From assembly GCF_001426245.1 (NCBI RefSeq), contig NZ_LMCM01000001.1, positions 62,001-126,000 of the forward strand: a DNA stretch of 64,000 bases. The letters are read 5' to 3'. The stretch comes from Phycicoccus sp. Root101. GTDB taxonomy: Bacteria > Actinomycetota > Actinomycetes > Actinomycetales > Dermatophilaceae. Numbering within the stretch: position 1 is the first letter of the stretch; every line of letters begins with the position of its first letter. Below the pieces are notes generated by a model. It made no database searches. It saw nothing but the letters and a program-made list of their open reading frames with translations, and had not been told where the DNA came from. The position numbers and the translations under genes were made by a program. Positions 49,288 to 58,019 of the stretch are shown here, piece by piece.

Positions 49288-50274
49288 CTAGGGGGCGATG
49301 CAGGAGATGTGCGGCTCGATGGCGTCGGCGGACTCCTGGCCGTAGGCGTCGGCGAGGCGCTGCAGGAAGCTGCGCTTGCCGAGGGTGTACTCCTGCGTGC
49401 CGATCGTCTCGATGACATAGGTGGCCAGCATCGACCCGAGCTCGGCGGCGTGCCGCAGCCCGAGGTCGGCGGCCAGGCCGGTGAGGAACCCGGCGCGGAA
49501 GGCGTCGCCGACGCCGGTCGGGTCCGCACGCCGCACCTCGCGGGCGACGTGGACCTCGAGCGGCTCCTCACCGCGGCGCTCGATGGTCACCCCGTCCTTG
49601 CCCTTGGTGATGACGCGCGTCGTGACGCGGTCGGCGATCTCCTCGGGGCTCCAGCCGGTCTTCTGCGAGGTGAGGGCGGCCTCGTACTCGTTCGTGAGCA
49701 GGTAGTCCGCGCCGTCGATGAGCTGGCGGATCGTGTCGCCGTCGGCGAACGCCAGCTGCTGGCTGGGGTCGGCGGCGAAGGGTATGCCGCGGGAGCGGCA
49801 CTCGCGGGTGTGGCGCAGCATCGCCTCCGGGTCGTTCGCCCCGACCACGACGAGGTCGAGGCCGCCCACCCGGTCGGCGATCGGGCCGAGCTCGATCGCC
49901 CGGGCCTCGCTCATCGCCCCGGCGTAGAACGTCGCGATCTGGGCCATGTCCTCGTCGGTGGTGCAGACGAAGCGGGCCGTGTGCTTGGAGTCCGAGACGT
50001 GCACCGAGGCGCAGTCGACGCCGTGCCGCTCGAGCCAGCTGCGGTAGTCGGCGAAGTCCTCGCCCACGGCGCCGACGAGGATCGGCCGCTGACCCAGGCC
50101 CGCCATGCCGAAGGCGATGTTGGCGGCGACCCCTCCGCGTCGGACCTCGAGGTCGTCGGCGAGGAACGACAGCGAGACCTTGTCGAGCTGCTCGACGACG
50201 AGGGAGTCGCGGAACCTGCCCTTGAAGGTCATGAGGTGGTCGGTGGCGATGGACCCGGTGATGGCTATCTGCAC
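49288..50274 (-). CDS. adoK: Carbohydrate/adenosine kinase (PfkB family)
   Basis: A 328-residue PfkB-family kinase very similar in outline to mycobacterial adenosine kinase Rv2202c: ITGSIATDHLMTFKGRF, KVSLSFLADD, RRGGVAANIAFGMAGLG, GANDPEAM, FAADPSQQLA and the signature DPTGVGDAFRAGFLTG. It phosphorylates adenosine to AMP, in purine salvage. GTG 50274 was chosen; TAGGTT ends 8 nt upstream. Co-directional with aat. Confidence 0.94.
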   Translation of the reverse strand: MQIAITGSIATDHLMTFKGRFRDSLVVEQLDKVSLSFLADDLEVRRGGVAANIAFGMAGLGQRPILVGAVGEDFADYRSWLERHGVDCASVHVSDSKHTARFVCTTDEDMAQIATFYAGAMSEARAIELGPIADRVGGLDLVVVGANDPEAMLRHTRECRSRGIPFAADPSQQLAFADGDTIRQLIDGADYLLTNEYEAALTSQKTGWSPEEIADRVTTRVITKGKDGVTIERRGEEPLEVHVAREVRRADPTGVGDAFRAGFLTGLAADLGLRHAAELGSMLATYVIETIGTQEYTLGKRSFLQRLADAYGQESADAIEPHISCIAP

Positions 50275-50342
50275 AATCGGGAAACCTACCCGGTCACCAC
50301 CCACCCGGCACCCATTGCCCCACCCGGCCCCGGCGGAGGAGC

Positions 50343-51077
50343 ATGCCTGCCATGACCGACCTCCAGCACGACTTCACGGGCCTGCGCGCGGTGTTCGTCA
50401 ACTGCACCCTCAAGCGCTCCCCCGAGCAGAGCCACACGCAGGGCCTCGTCGACGCGAGCGCGGCGATCATGAGCCGGCACGGGGTCGAGGTGCAGCTCAT
50501 CAGAGCCGTCGACCACGACATCGCGACCGGCGTCTACCTCGACATGACCGAGCACGGCTGGGACCGCGACGAGTGGCCGCTGCTGTTCTCCCGGATCGTC
50601 GAGGCCGACATCCTCGTCGTCGCCGGGCCGATCTGGCTCGGCGACAACTCGTCCGTGACCAAGCGTGTCATCGAGCGGTTGTACGCCGGGTCCTCGATGA
50701 CCAACGCCATGGGCCAGTACGTCTACTACGGGAAGGTCGGCGGCGCGATCATCACCGGCAACGAGGACGGCATCAAGCACTGTGCGTCGAACATCCTCTA
50801 CAGCCTGCAGCACATCGGGTACTCGATCCCGCCGGGGGCCGACGCCGGGTGGATCGGCGAGGCCGGGCCCGGACCGTCGTACCTCGACCCCGGCAGCGGT
50901 GGCCCGGACAACGAGTTCACGAAGCGGAACACGACGTTCATGACCTGGAACCTCATGCACCTCGCCGCGATGTTCAAGGCTGCCGGCGGCTTCCCCGTGG
51001 GCGGCAACCAGCGCACCGAGTGGGACGCGGGCGCGCGGTTCGACTACGAGGAGCACCCCAACCCCGAGTACCGCTGA
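50343..51077 (+). CDS. Flavodoxin-family NAD(P)H-dependent oxidoreductase
   Basis: A 244-residue flavodoxin-fold protein. RAVFVNCTLKRSPEQSHTQGLV opens the FMN phosphate site, VVAGPIWLGDNSSVTKRVIERL is the second FMN segment, and KVGGAIITGNEDGIKH the third. It probably reduces quinones, nitro compounds or azo dyes; no substrate is predicted. GGAGG lies just 3 nt before ATG 50343 and the ATG at 50352 may be the real start. Confidence 0.85.
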   Translation: MPAMTDLQHDFTGLRAVFVNCTLKRSPEQSHTQGLVDASAAIMSRHGVEVQLIRAVDHDIATGVYLDMTEHGWDRDEWPLLFSRIVEADILVVAGPIWLGDNSSVTKRVIERLYAGSSMTNAMGQYVYYGKVGGAIITGNEDGIKHCASNILYSLQHIGYSIPPGADAGWIGEAGPGPSYLDPGSGGPDNEFTKRNTTFMTWNLMHLAAMFKAAGGFPVGGNQRTEWDAGARFDYEEHPNPEYR

Positions 51078-51080
51078 CGA

Positions 51081-51115
51081 CGAACGGGCCCCCACCGGTG
51101 GCGGGGGCCCGTTCG
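51081..51115. terminator. Bidirectional terminator hairpin
   Basis: CGAACGGGCCCCC, 9-nt loop, GGGGGCCCGTTCG: a perfect 13-bp stem between the convergent flavodoxin-family and HesB genes. Confidence 0.8.
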
Positions 51116-51151
51116 GTCGCGCGGCAGGTGCCGCGGTGACTCAGCAGCCGA

Positions 51152-51541
51152 TCAGCTGAAGGAGTCGCCGCAGGCGCAGGAGCTGCCGGCGTTGGGGTTG
51201 TCGATCGTGAAGCCCTGCTTCTCGATGGTGTCCGCGAAGTCGATGCTGGCGTTCTCGAGGTACGGAGCGCTCATGCGGTCGACGACGACCTCGACACCGT
51301 CGAAGTCACGGACGAGGTCACCGTCGAGGGTGCGCTCGTCGAAGTAGAGCTGGTAGATCAGGCCCGAGCAACCGCCGGGCTGGACGCCGACGCGCAGGCG
51401 CAGGTCGTCACGACCCTCCTGCTCGAGCAGCGACTTGACCTTGGCAGCGGCGACGTCGGAGAGGAGGACGCCGTGGGTCGTCTCGGCGGCCTCGGCAGGT
51501 GCCGTGGTGGTGGCCGGAGCGGTCTGGTCCTGAACACTCAT
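51152..51541 (-). CDS. erpA: A-type Fe-S carrier/insertion protein (HesB/IscA/ErpA)
   Basis: A 129-residue A-type carrier. The three conserved Cys are in VQPGGCSGLIY and SSCACGDSF. It transfers Fe-S clusters to client proteins, such as respiratory enzymes. A 22-residue Ala/Thr-rich N-terminal extension precedes the domain. ATG 51541 has AAGGACG upstream. It matches Rv2204c in position. Cysteine supply could come from a desulfurase elsewhere, since the one in this window lacks its PLP lysine. Confidence 0.94.
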   Translation of the reverse strand: MSVQDQTAPATTTAPAEAAETTHGVLLSDVAAAKVKSLLEQEGRDDLRLRVGVQPGGCSGLIYQLYFDERTLDGDLVRDFDGVEVVVDRMSAPYLENASIDFADTIEKQGFTIDNPNAGSSCACGDSFS

Positions 51542-51647
51542 CGTGGAACGTCCTTCATGTCGGTGGTCGGGGGTCGGCTGACCATCTCTGCCAACCCACG
51601 GTCTGCGGGATATGTTCCCACCCGCTGCTCACCACTGTACGTCGTGG

Positions 51648-52814
51648 TCACCGCTGGGGGGACCAGGTGGCCGCCACCCGGGCAGCGCGCGCCGCGAGGG
51701 TCCCGACGGGGTCGGCCATCGCGGCCTCCACCTCGCGCGCCGACTCGGCCACGGCATACGTCCCGGAGAGCCCCAGGGTCATCGCCTCCCGGCGCCCCAC
51801 CAGGGTCTGGCCGGCGATGACGACGCTCGGCGTGGCCGTCTCCAGGGCCAGCTCGGCGACCCCGGCAACGACCTTGCCCTGCAGGCTCTGCCAGTCGAAG
51901 CTGCCCTCCCCCGTGACCACGAGGTCGGCGGCCGCGAGGACGTCACGCAGCCCGACGGCCGTGAGCACCTCCGTGACGCCGCTGACCCGGCGTCCGCCCA
52001 GCAGGTAGAGGGCGTAACCGAGCCCGCCCGCCGCACCGGCACCCGGCTGCTTGTCGAGCCGCAGCGGCTTCCCCGTGAGCAGGTCGGTGGTCTCGGGGAG
52101 GGTCCGGCGCACCACCTCGACATACCGCCCCAGCGCACCCTCGAGGGCCTGGGCCAGCTCCGGCGACGCACCCTTCTGCGGGGCGAACACCGCCGAGGCA
52201 CCCTGGAGCCCGAGCAGCGGGGACTCCACGTCGCTGGCGAGGACGAGCTCGACCCCGGCGAGCTTGCGACGCACGTCCTCGAGCCCGGTCAGGGCGTCGT
52301 CGGCGAGGTCCGCGAGCGCCATGCCCCCGCGCGCGAGCTCGGAGGGCCCACCCACGCCGAGGGCCGCGAGCAGGCCCGCTCCCCCGTCGTTGGTGCCGCT
52401 GCCCCCGAGGCCGACGACGATACGGGTCGCCCCTGCGGCCAGGGCCGCGTCGAGCAGCTGCCCGACCCCCCACGTGCTCGTCACGGCGGGGTTGCGTTCG
52501 TCGGCGGCGAGCAGGTGCAGGCCCGCAGCCTGCGCCGACTCGAGGTATGCCGTCGGGCCGGGTTCGCCGTCGACGAGCAGGATCGCGGCGGGTACCTCGC
52601 GGCCCAACGGGTCGGCGACGGTGACGGCCAGGGTGCGGGCCTCGGGAATGGCCGCGGCGAGGACGTCGAGGAACCCCGGGCCGCCGTCGGACAAGGGCAT
52701 GAGCGTGAGCAGGTCGTGCGGTGCGGTCCGTCGCCACCCCGCAGCCATCGCCTCGGCGGCCTGCTGGGCCGTGAGGGTGCCGGTGAAGCAGTCCGGGGCG
52801 ATGACGACGTGCAC
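51648..52814 (-). CDS. glxK: Glycerate kinase (class II, GlxK)
   Basis: A 388-residue glycerate kinase, type II: VHVVIAPDCFTGTLTAQQAAEAMAAGW, MPLSDGGPGFLDV, GLGGSGTNDGGAGLLAALG and VVTGEGSFDWQSLQGKVVAGV. It phosphorylates glycerate from glyoxylate or serine catabolism to 2-phosphoglycerate. GTG 52814 was chosen because CACAAT lies 6 nt upstream and the domain starts there. It matches Rv2205c. The 275-bp gap to 53090 has no visible gene. Confidence 0.93.
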   Translation of the reverse strand: MHVVIAPDCFTGTLTAQQAAEAMAAGWRRTAPHDLLTLMPLSDGGPGFLDVLAAAIPEARTLAVTVADPLGREVPAAILLVDGEPGPTAYLESAQAAGLHLLAADERNPAVTSTWGVGQLLDAALAAGATRIVVGLGGSGTNDGGAGLLAALGVGGPSELARGGMALADLADDALTGLEDVRRKLAGVELVLASDVESPLLGLQGASAVFAPQKGASPELAQALEGALGRYVEVVRRTLPETTDLLTGKPLRLDKQPGAGAAGGLGYALYLLGGRRVSGVTEVLTAVGLRDVLAAADLVVTGEGSFDWQSLQGKVVAGVAELALETATPSVVIAGQTLVGRREAMTLGLSGTYAVAESAREVEAAMADPVGTLAARAARVAATWSPQR

Positions 52815-53089
52815 ACGGGCATTGTGGCAGCGATGCCGACGGCCACGCCCCGGGCGTCGGTTCCCAGCAGGACCTCGGCCTCCACGTCTCGTTCTGCACC
52901 GCCGCCCCCAGGCCGTCGTCGCCCGGTCACCGGGAGAAGTGCTGACCAGCCCCACGACCGTCAGGGGAGCCCATCTGCGCAGGTCAGGAGCTCGTCGGCG
53001 CCCCGAAAAGCAGGGTAGCCGGCCGGAAAGGCGCTGATCGGACGGCACGGCGGTCCCCAGGACACGCCAAATAGGAGGACACTGGACTG

Positions 53090-53311
53090 ATGCGCCCCCG
53101 ACAGCCCGCCAAGAAGCCCGTCCTGAAGAACAGCCCTTTCCAGGCGAAGCCGGCACCCGAGCTGCACGACTTCGCGGTCGACGACCGGGTCACCCACGAC
53201 CGGCACGGCCTGGGTTCGGTCGTCCGGATCATCGGTGACCGCATGGAGGTCCGTTTCGGTGCCAGCACCGTGAGCGTGGCCCTCAACAGCACCAAGATCC
53301 ACCCCCTCTAG
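53090..53311 (+). CDS. Small conserved protein with Tudor/KOW-like segment
   Basis: A 73-residue protein: a basic N-terminal part (MRPRQPAKKPVLKNSPFQAK) and a small beta-barrel-like part VDDRVTHDRHGLGSVVRIIG then DRMEVRFG, resembling the CarD/UvrD C-terminal Tudor-type fold. It could bind nucleic acid or RNA polymerase. AGGAGG lies 11 nt before ATG 53090. Function unknown. Confidence 0.78.
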   Translation: MRPRQPAKKPVLKNSPFQAKPAPELHDFAVDDRVTHDRHGLGSVVRIIGDRMEVRFGASTVSVALNSTKIHPL

Positions 53312-53324
53312 GCCAGACCCGGCC

Positions 53325-54104
53325 TCAGGGCACGAGCGAGGCGCCCAGGAGGCGACTCGCCGCTGCCCCGTCCCCCTCGACCTCGAGCACCCCCGCGTCG
53401 GCGCGGTGCCAGAGCGAGAGGTACAGGTGGGTCGCCGGTCCACGGACGAGCGCGACCGCATCGCCGCCGACCCCCGGGCGCACCACGGGGACGCCGTCGA
53501 CCAACCGCAGCGTCCACGAGGCGTCGACATCGCTGCAGGCGAGGGCGACCGGGTGCGGTGCCGGCACGACGACCTCCGGTGGCTCGTCCGCCCGGCGCAC
53601 CAGCACCCTGGGAACGAACACCTCGAGCACCTCGTCCACGCCGTCGGCGGCCTCGGTGGCTGACAACCCCGCCACGGCATCCACGCGCCCTGACAGGTCG
53701 AGCGCCCCTGCAGCGACGAGGGCGTCGACGTGGTGGACGGTGGTCTCGTGCAGCTGGCGGCGCCGCCAGAACCGCACCGTCCCGTGGTGCGGGACGGCGG
53801 AGAAGCTCCACGCCGCTTCGTCGGGGTCCCGTCCGGCCAGCGTCTGAACGAGGAGGGCGGCGCTGTCGGCGTACCAGTCGCCGAGCGCCCGGTCACGGTC
53901 CCGCCTCGGGTAGGGCTCCGGCGACGCTCCGGTGCGGACCGCCGCCTCCGCCCAGAGGTGCACCCGGCCCAGGTGGTCGACGAGGCTGGTGACGTCCCAG
54001 CCCGGGCAGGTCGGCACGGGCGCAGCGGCATCGAGCCCGGCCACCGTCCCGGCCATCGCGGTGGTGGCCCCGCGCAGCGCGGCCAGGGTCGCGGTGTCGT
54101 CCAT
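53325..54104 (-). CDS. Maleylpyruvate isomerase-family mycothiol-dependent enzyme
   Basis: A 259-residue DinB-like protein with the family signature CPGWDVTSLVDHLGRVHLWA, helical N-terminal half with HETTVHHVDAL (metal-binding His), and a C-terminal SCP2-like half. Mycothiol-dependent maleylpyruvate isomerase and related S-transferases belong here. The substrate is unknown. TACGCT lies 6 nt before ATG 54104. Confidence 0.88.
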   Translation of the reverse strand: MDDTATLAALRGATTAMAGTVAGLDAAAPVPTCPGWDVTSLVDHLGRVHLWAEAAVRTGASPEPYPRRDRDRALGDWYADSAALLVQTLAGRDPDEAAWSFSAVPHHGTVRFWRRRQLHETTVHHVDALVAAGALDLSGRVDAVAGLSATEAADGVDEVLEVFVPRVLVRRADEPPEVVVPAPHPVALACSDVDASWTLRLVDGVPVVRPGVGGDAVALVRGPATHLYLSLWHRADAGVLEVEGDGAAASRLLGASLVP

Positions 54105-54110
54105 GCGCCG

Positions 54111-54116
54111 AGCGTA
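54111..54116 (-). promoter_or_regulatory. -10 hexamer of the mycothiol-dependent enzyme gene (leaderless)
   Basis: TACGCT on the minus strand, 6 nt before ATG 54104. Confidence 0.5.
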
Positions 54117-54134
54117 CGGGCCCCCACGGTCCGC

Positions 54135-55241
54135 TCAGGGCGAGAAGCCGGGCACGCTGCGTCCGAGCCAGCTCAGGGCCGTCGGGAGCTCCCCCGCCCA
54201 GAGCTGCTCGCGGTGCCCGCCGGTCTTCAGCAGGTCGGTCGTCACCGACAGCGGCGCCCTGACCGACTTGAGGAACGCCGCCGTCGGCGGGTAGGCGTAG
54301 CCGTCCTTCTTGCTGGCCTGCACCCACATCGCCAGAGGGGGCGGGTCGCGGCGCACGACCGCGGCCAGCTGGTAGCGGCCCGGGACCCTCGACCCGAACG
54401 GTCGGTAGCCACGGCTGAACTCCGGGGTGAACGAACCGCTGAAGACGATGTCACCCCCGAAGACCGCGGGGTGGCGCAGCCCCAGCATCGCGGCGCACCA
54501 GCCGCCCTCCGAGTACCCGGCCACGGCCCACGACGACCTGTCGGTCCGGACCCTGAAGTGGTCCACCACGAACTGCGGCACGTCGTGGGCGAGCCAGGTC
54601 TCCACCTGCGGCGTGCCCGCCGGACCGTCGACGCACTCCGAGTCCACGGCATACGGCAGGTTGATCTGCGGGAGCACGACGACGGCATCCTTGATCGAGT
54701 GGTCGGCGACGGCCCGGTCCAACGCTCCCTCCACGCCCATCCCGGTGAGCCAGGAGTCGGTGGTGCCGGGGTAGCCGTGCAGGGCCTCGAGGACGGGGTA
54801 GCTCGTGGCCGTCGCGGTCGAGTAGCCCGCGGGGAGGAGGACGTCGACCTGGCCACGCACCCCGCTCCGCGCGCCGGTCACGGTGTAGTGCTGGACCCGT
54901 TCCCCGGGGCTCGGCAGGGCGGGGAGGCTCGTGGCGGGGCGCAGCCCGGACGGCAGCCGGGTGGAGGCGGCGGACCGGGCGGTGGCCCCGTGGTGCGTCA
55001 CCGTGGTCGCCGCCTGCGCACCGGCGAGGTCGGACCAGCTGACGTAGAAGTCGAAGTGGTCGTTCAGCTCGGCGCCGACGAGGGCGACGACGAGCACGTT
55101 GAGCACGAGGAGGCCGGCTGCGCGGGCACCGGTGGCGGCCCAGGGCCGCCTCACCCGGGGACGCCCGGACGCCAGCAGGGCGAAGACCGCGGCCGCAGCC
55201 AGCGCGAGGACGACGGGCAGCGTCGTCGACGTCAGGGACAC
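54135..55241 (-). CDS. Membrane-anchored alpha/beta-hydrolase (esterase D/mycolyltransferase-like)
   Basis: A 368-residue protein with two N-terminal TM segments (LPVVLALAAAAVFALLA and GLLVLNVLVVALVGAEL) and an extracellular esterase domain. The nucleophile is in AVAGYSEGGWCAAML, LEALHGYPGTTDSW precedes it, and the His is in LLKTGGHREQLWAGEL, as in antigen 85/esterase D-type proteins. Acceptor unknown; mycolates are not expected here. GTG 55241 has GGGGAG 6 nt upstream. Confidence 0.87.
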   Translation of the reverse strand: MSLTSTTLPVVLALAAAAVFALLASGRPRVRRPWAATGARAAGLLVLNVLVVALVGAELNDHFDFYVSWSDLAGAQAATTVTHHGATARSAASTRLPSGLRPATSLPALPSPGERVQHYTVTGARSGVRGQVDVLLPAGYSTATATSYPVLEALHGYPGTTDSWLTGMGVEGALDRAVADHSIKDAVVVLPQINLPYAVDSECVDGPAGTPQVETWLAHDVPQFVVDHFRVRTDRSSWAVAGYSEGGWCAAMLGLRHPAVFGGDIVFSGSFTPEFSRGYRPFGSRVPGRYQLAAVVRRDPPPLAMWVQASKKDGYAYPPTAAFLKSVRAPLSVTTDLLKTGGHREQLWAGELPTALSWLGRSVPGFSP

Positions 55242-55357
55242 GGCGGACTCCCCGACGCGCGGCGCGTGCACGGCCCACCCATGGGGGCAGCCTGCGCCGG
55301 ACGCCTGACAGGAGGCTGGGGGTCAGGTGTGAGTCGGCTGCACGTCGGCCCACGGCA

Positions 55358-55363
55358 TACGAT
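55358..55363 (+). promoter_or_regulatory. -10 hexamer of nadA (leaderless)
   Basis: TACGAT (within GGCATACGAT), 6 nt before GTG 55370. Confidence 0.55.
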
Positions 55364-55369
55364 CTGGGC

Positions 55370-56566
55370 GTGAGCACCTCGACGGACGCCTCCCCCACCA
55401 CGCCACTGCCCCTGCTGGTCCTCGGTCGTGGCCGGGACCTGCACAGCGAGCGCGGGGTGGAGTGCCCGGGCGACCTGCCGGCCGCGTCCGACCCCGGCCT
55501 GGTCGAGCGCGCGCGAGCGGCGAAGGAGGCGCTGGGCGACCGGGTCTTCGTCCTCGGCCACCACTACCAGCGTGACGAGGTCATCGAGTTCGCGGACGTC
55601 ACCGGCGACTCGTTCAAGCTCGCCAAGGACGCGGCGGCGCGACCGGACGCCCCCTACATCGTCTTCTGCGGTGTGCACTTCATGGCGGAGTCGGCCGACA
55701 TCCTCACCAGTGACCAGCAGACGGTGATCCTGCCCGACCTCGCGGCCGGCTGCTCGATGGCGGACATGGCTGCGATCCGGCAGGTCGAGGACGCCTGGGA
55801 GGACCTCGTCGAGGCCGGCGTCGCCGACCGGACCGTGCCGGTGACGTACATGAACTCGTCCGCGGCGATCAAGGCCTTCACCGGTCGCCACGGCGGCACG
55901 ATCTGCACGTCCTCCAACGCGAGGACCGCCCTGGAGTGGGCCCTGGCGGAGAAGGGCGAGGGGGGCAAGGTGCTCTTCCTGCCGGACCAGCACCTGGGGC
56001 GCAACACCTTCGTGCGCGACCTCGGGGGCTCCCTCGACGGCTGCGTGGTGTTCGACCCGCACCAGCCGATGGGCGGCCTGACCCGCCAGGAGCTGCAGGA
56101 CGCCACCATGATCCTGTGGCGCGGGCACTGCTCCGTGCACGGCCGGTTCAGCCTCGAGGCCGTCGAGCAGGCTCGTCGCGACATCCCGGGCGTCAAGGTC
56201 ATCGTCCATCCCGAGTGCCGCCACGAGGTCGTCGAGGCAGCCGACGAGGTGGGCTCCACGGAGAAGATCATCAAGACCATCGCGGCCGCCCCCGACGGGA
56301 CCTCGTGGGTGGTCGGCACCGAGCTCAACCTCGTGCGCCGGCTCGCGACGATGTTCCCGAAGCAGCAGATCGCGTTCCTCGAGAAGAACGTCTGCTACTG
56401 CTCGACGATGAACCGGATCGACCTGCCCCACCTCGTCTGGACGCTCGAGTCGCTCGTCGAGGGTCGGGTCGTCAACCCGATCCGCGTGGACCCCGACGTC
56501 GCGCACCACGCCCGCATCGCCCTCGACCAGATGCTCGCGCTGCCCGGGGAGACCCACAAGGACTAG
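55370..56566 (+). CDS. nadA: Quinolinate synthase
   Basis: A 398-residue quinolinate synthase, the 4Fe-4S enzyme that condenses iminoaspartate and DHAP in NAD synthesis. Conserved segments: FVLGHHYQRDEVIEFAD, FCGVHFMAESADIL, LPDLAAGCSMADM, YMNSSAAIKAF, HPECRHEVV and EKNVCYCSTMN, with cluster cysteines in AAGCSMADM, PECRHE and NVCYC. GTG 55370 is preceded by a -10 hexamer with no ribosome site. No nadB or nadC lies within the window. Confidence 0.95.
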   Translation: MSTSTDASPTTPLPLLVLGRGRDLHSERGVECPGDLPAASDPGLVERARAAKEALGDRVFVLGHHYQRDEVIEFADVTGDSFKLAKDAAARPDAPYIVFCGVHFMAESADILTSDQQTVILPDLAAGCSMADMAAIRQVEDAWEDLVEAGVADRTVPVTYMNSSAAIKAFTGRHGGTICTSSNARTALEWALAEKGEGGKVLFLPDQHLGRNTFVRDLGGSLDGCVVFDPHQPMGGLTRQELQDATMILWRGHCSVHGRFSLEAVEQARRDIPGVKVIVHPECRHEVVEAADEVGSTEKIIKTIAAAPDGTSWVVGTELNLVRRLATMFPKQQIAFLEKNVCYCSTMNRIDLPHLVWTLESLVEGRVVNPIRVDPDVAHHARIALDQMLALPGETHKD

Positions 56567-56668
56567 TCCCGGTCCGCACGTGGACTAGTCCTCGTGCGGG
56601 AGGCGACCTCGTTCACAGATCAACACACTGGGTGACTTGCAGGGATTCCTACCGCAGGGAGTCACCGT

Positions 56669-57826
56669 ATGACCACCACCAGCAGCATCGGACGATACCG
56701 CCGCCGGGTCCTCGTGACCTGGGCGGCCAGCGCAGCCCTGGCCGCCGGGACGGTCGGCGCGACCGCCGGACCCGCAGGCGCGCACGACGACCACCACGGC
56801 GCCAAGGGCCCGACGAGGGTCGCCTCGGGGTTGGACAACCCACGCCAGCTCACCGTCACCGGCCGCGGTGACGTCTACGTCGCAGAGGCGGGCCGCGGGG
56901 GCGCCGGACCGTGCATCGCCGGGCCGGAGGGTCAGGCGTGCCTGGGCACGTCCGGAGCCGTCACCAAGATCGGCAAGCGCGGCCACCAGACCCGCGTGGT
57001 CACGGGGCTGCCGTCACTGGCCGCACCGGACGGCACGAGTGCCATCGGCCCGTCCGACGTCGTGGCGCTCGGCGGGCGACGGCTCGCCGTGCTCGTCGGC
57101 CTCGGCGCACCTCCCGCGGCCCGCGACGGACTGCCCGACTCGGCGGCCCGCCTGGGCACCCTCCAGCTGGCCCGCGAGGGCTCCGGGTGGACGACCACGC
57201 TCGCCGACCTGGCCGCGCACGAGGCCACGGCCAACCCGATCCACGACCCCGACAGCAACCCGAGCTCGGTGGAGCGGTCGGGCTCCGGTTTCGTGGTGAC
57301 CGATGCCGGCGGGAACGACCTGCTCACCGTCAAGCACGGGAAGGTCACCACGACAGCGGTCTTCCAGGACCAGCTCGCCGAGGCACCGCCGTTCCTCGGG
57401 CTGCCTCCCGGGACGATGATCCCGTCGCAGGCGGTACCCACCGCGGTCGTCCGTGGCCCTGACGGCGCCTGGTACGTCAGCCAGCTCACCGGCTTCCCGT
57501 TCCCCGTGGGCCACGCCAACATCTACCGCGTCGTCAAGGGCCAGGCCCCCACCGTGTGGGCCACCGGCCTGACCAACGTCACCAGCCTGGCCTTCGACCG
57601 CCACGGCCGGCTGTATGCCGTGCAGCTCGCCGACACCGGGCTGCTGGCCGTCGGTGACGCGCTGCCGTCGGGCTCGCTGCTGCAGGTCTCGCGGACCGGC
57701 GCGCACAAGGTCGTCGCCGACGACCTGCCCGCGCCCTACGGCCTGGCGATCCGTGACGGCTCGGCCTACGTCTCCACCTGCTCGGTCTGCCCGGGCGGCG
57801 GAGAGGTCTGGAGGTACCGGCTGTAG
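56669..57826 (+). CDS. ScyD/ScyE-family secreted beta-propeller protein
   Basis: A 385-residue protein with a Sec signal (VLVTWAASAALAAGTVGATA, cleavage near AGA-HDD), then a beta-propeller: repeated blades such as RQLTVTGRGDVYVAEAGRGG, LTSLAFDRHGRLYAVQLA-type here NVTSLAFDRHGRLYAV and PYGLAIRDGSAYVSTCS. Named after a cyanobacterial scytonemin gene, but the actinobacterial role is unknown. ATG 56669 follows AGGGAG. Confidence 0.88.
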   Translation: MTTTSSIGRYRRRVLVTWAASAALAAGTVGATAGPAGAHDDHHGAKGPTRVASGLDNPRQLTVTGRGDVYVAEAGRGGAGPCIAGPEGQACLGTSGAVTKIGKRGHQTRVVTGLPSLAAPDGTSAIGPSDVVALGGRRLAVLVGLGAPPAARDGLPDSAARLGTLQLAREGSGWTTTLADLAAHEATANPIHDPDSNPSSVERSGSGFVVTDAGGNDLLTVKHGKVTTTAVFQDQLAEAPPFLGLPPGTMIPSQAVPTAVVRGPDGAWYVSQLTGFPFPVGHANIYRVVKGQAPTVWATGLTNVTSLAFDRHGRLYAVQLADTGLLAVGDALPSGSLLQVSRTGAHKVVADDLPAPYGLAIRDGSAYVSTCSVCPGGGEVWRYRL

Positions 57827-57925
57827 GACCACCGGCGTCGCGCGGGAGGGGCGTGACGCCGGCACAGAGCACAGGGGGCGCCCCGGTCCGACTCATCCCG
57901 GACCGGAGACCACCACAGGGGGGCA

Positions 57926-57971
57926 TGGTCCCCGTCACGGAGTCGCAGGGGCGACACCGTGACGGGGACCA
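57926..57971. terminator. Nested perfect hairpin between convergent genes, with third arm copy
   Basis: TGGTCCCCGTCACGG pairs with CCGTGACGGGGACCA (15 bp); inside, GTCGC-AGGG-GCGAC forms a second stem. TGGTCCCCGTCA recurs at 57983-57994, so an alternative hairpin is possible. A further 7-bp dyad (CGGTCCG/CGGACCG) lies near 57883-57905. This serves the ScyD and helicase genes. Confidence 0.75.
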
Positions 57972-58019
57972 GCATCGTGCGCTGGTCCCCGTCAGGCGAG
58001 GTGGTGCCGTGCCGTGAGG

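Noticed and set aside
52815-53089. Gene in the 275-bp gap after glxK
   Set aside because: Only antisense extension of the glycerate kinase frame is open; no ribosome site or conserved segment is evident.
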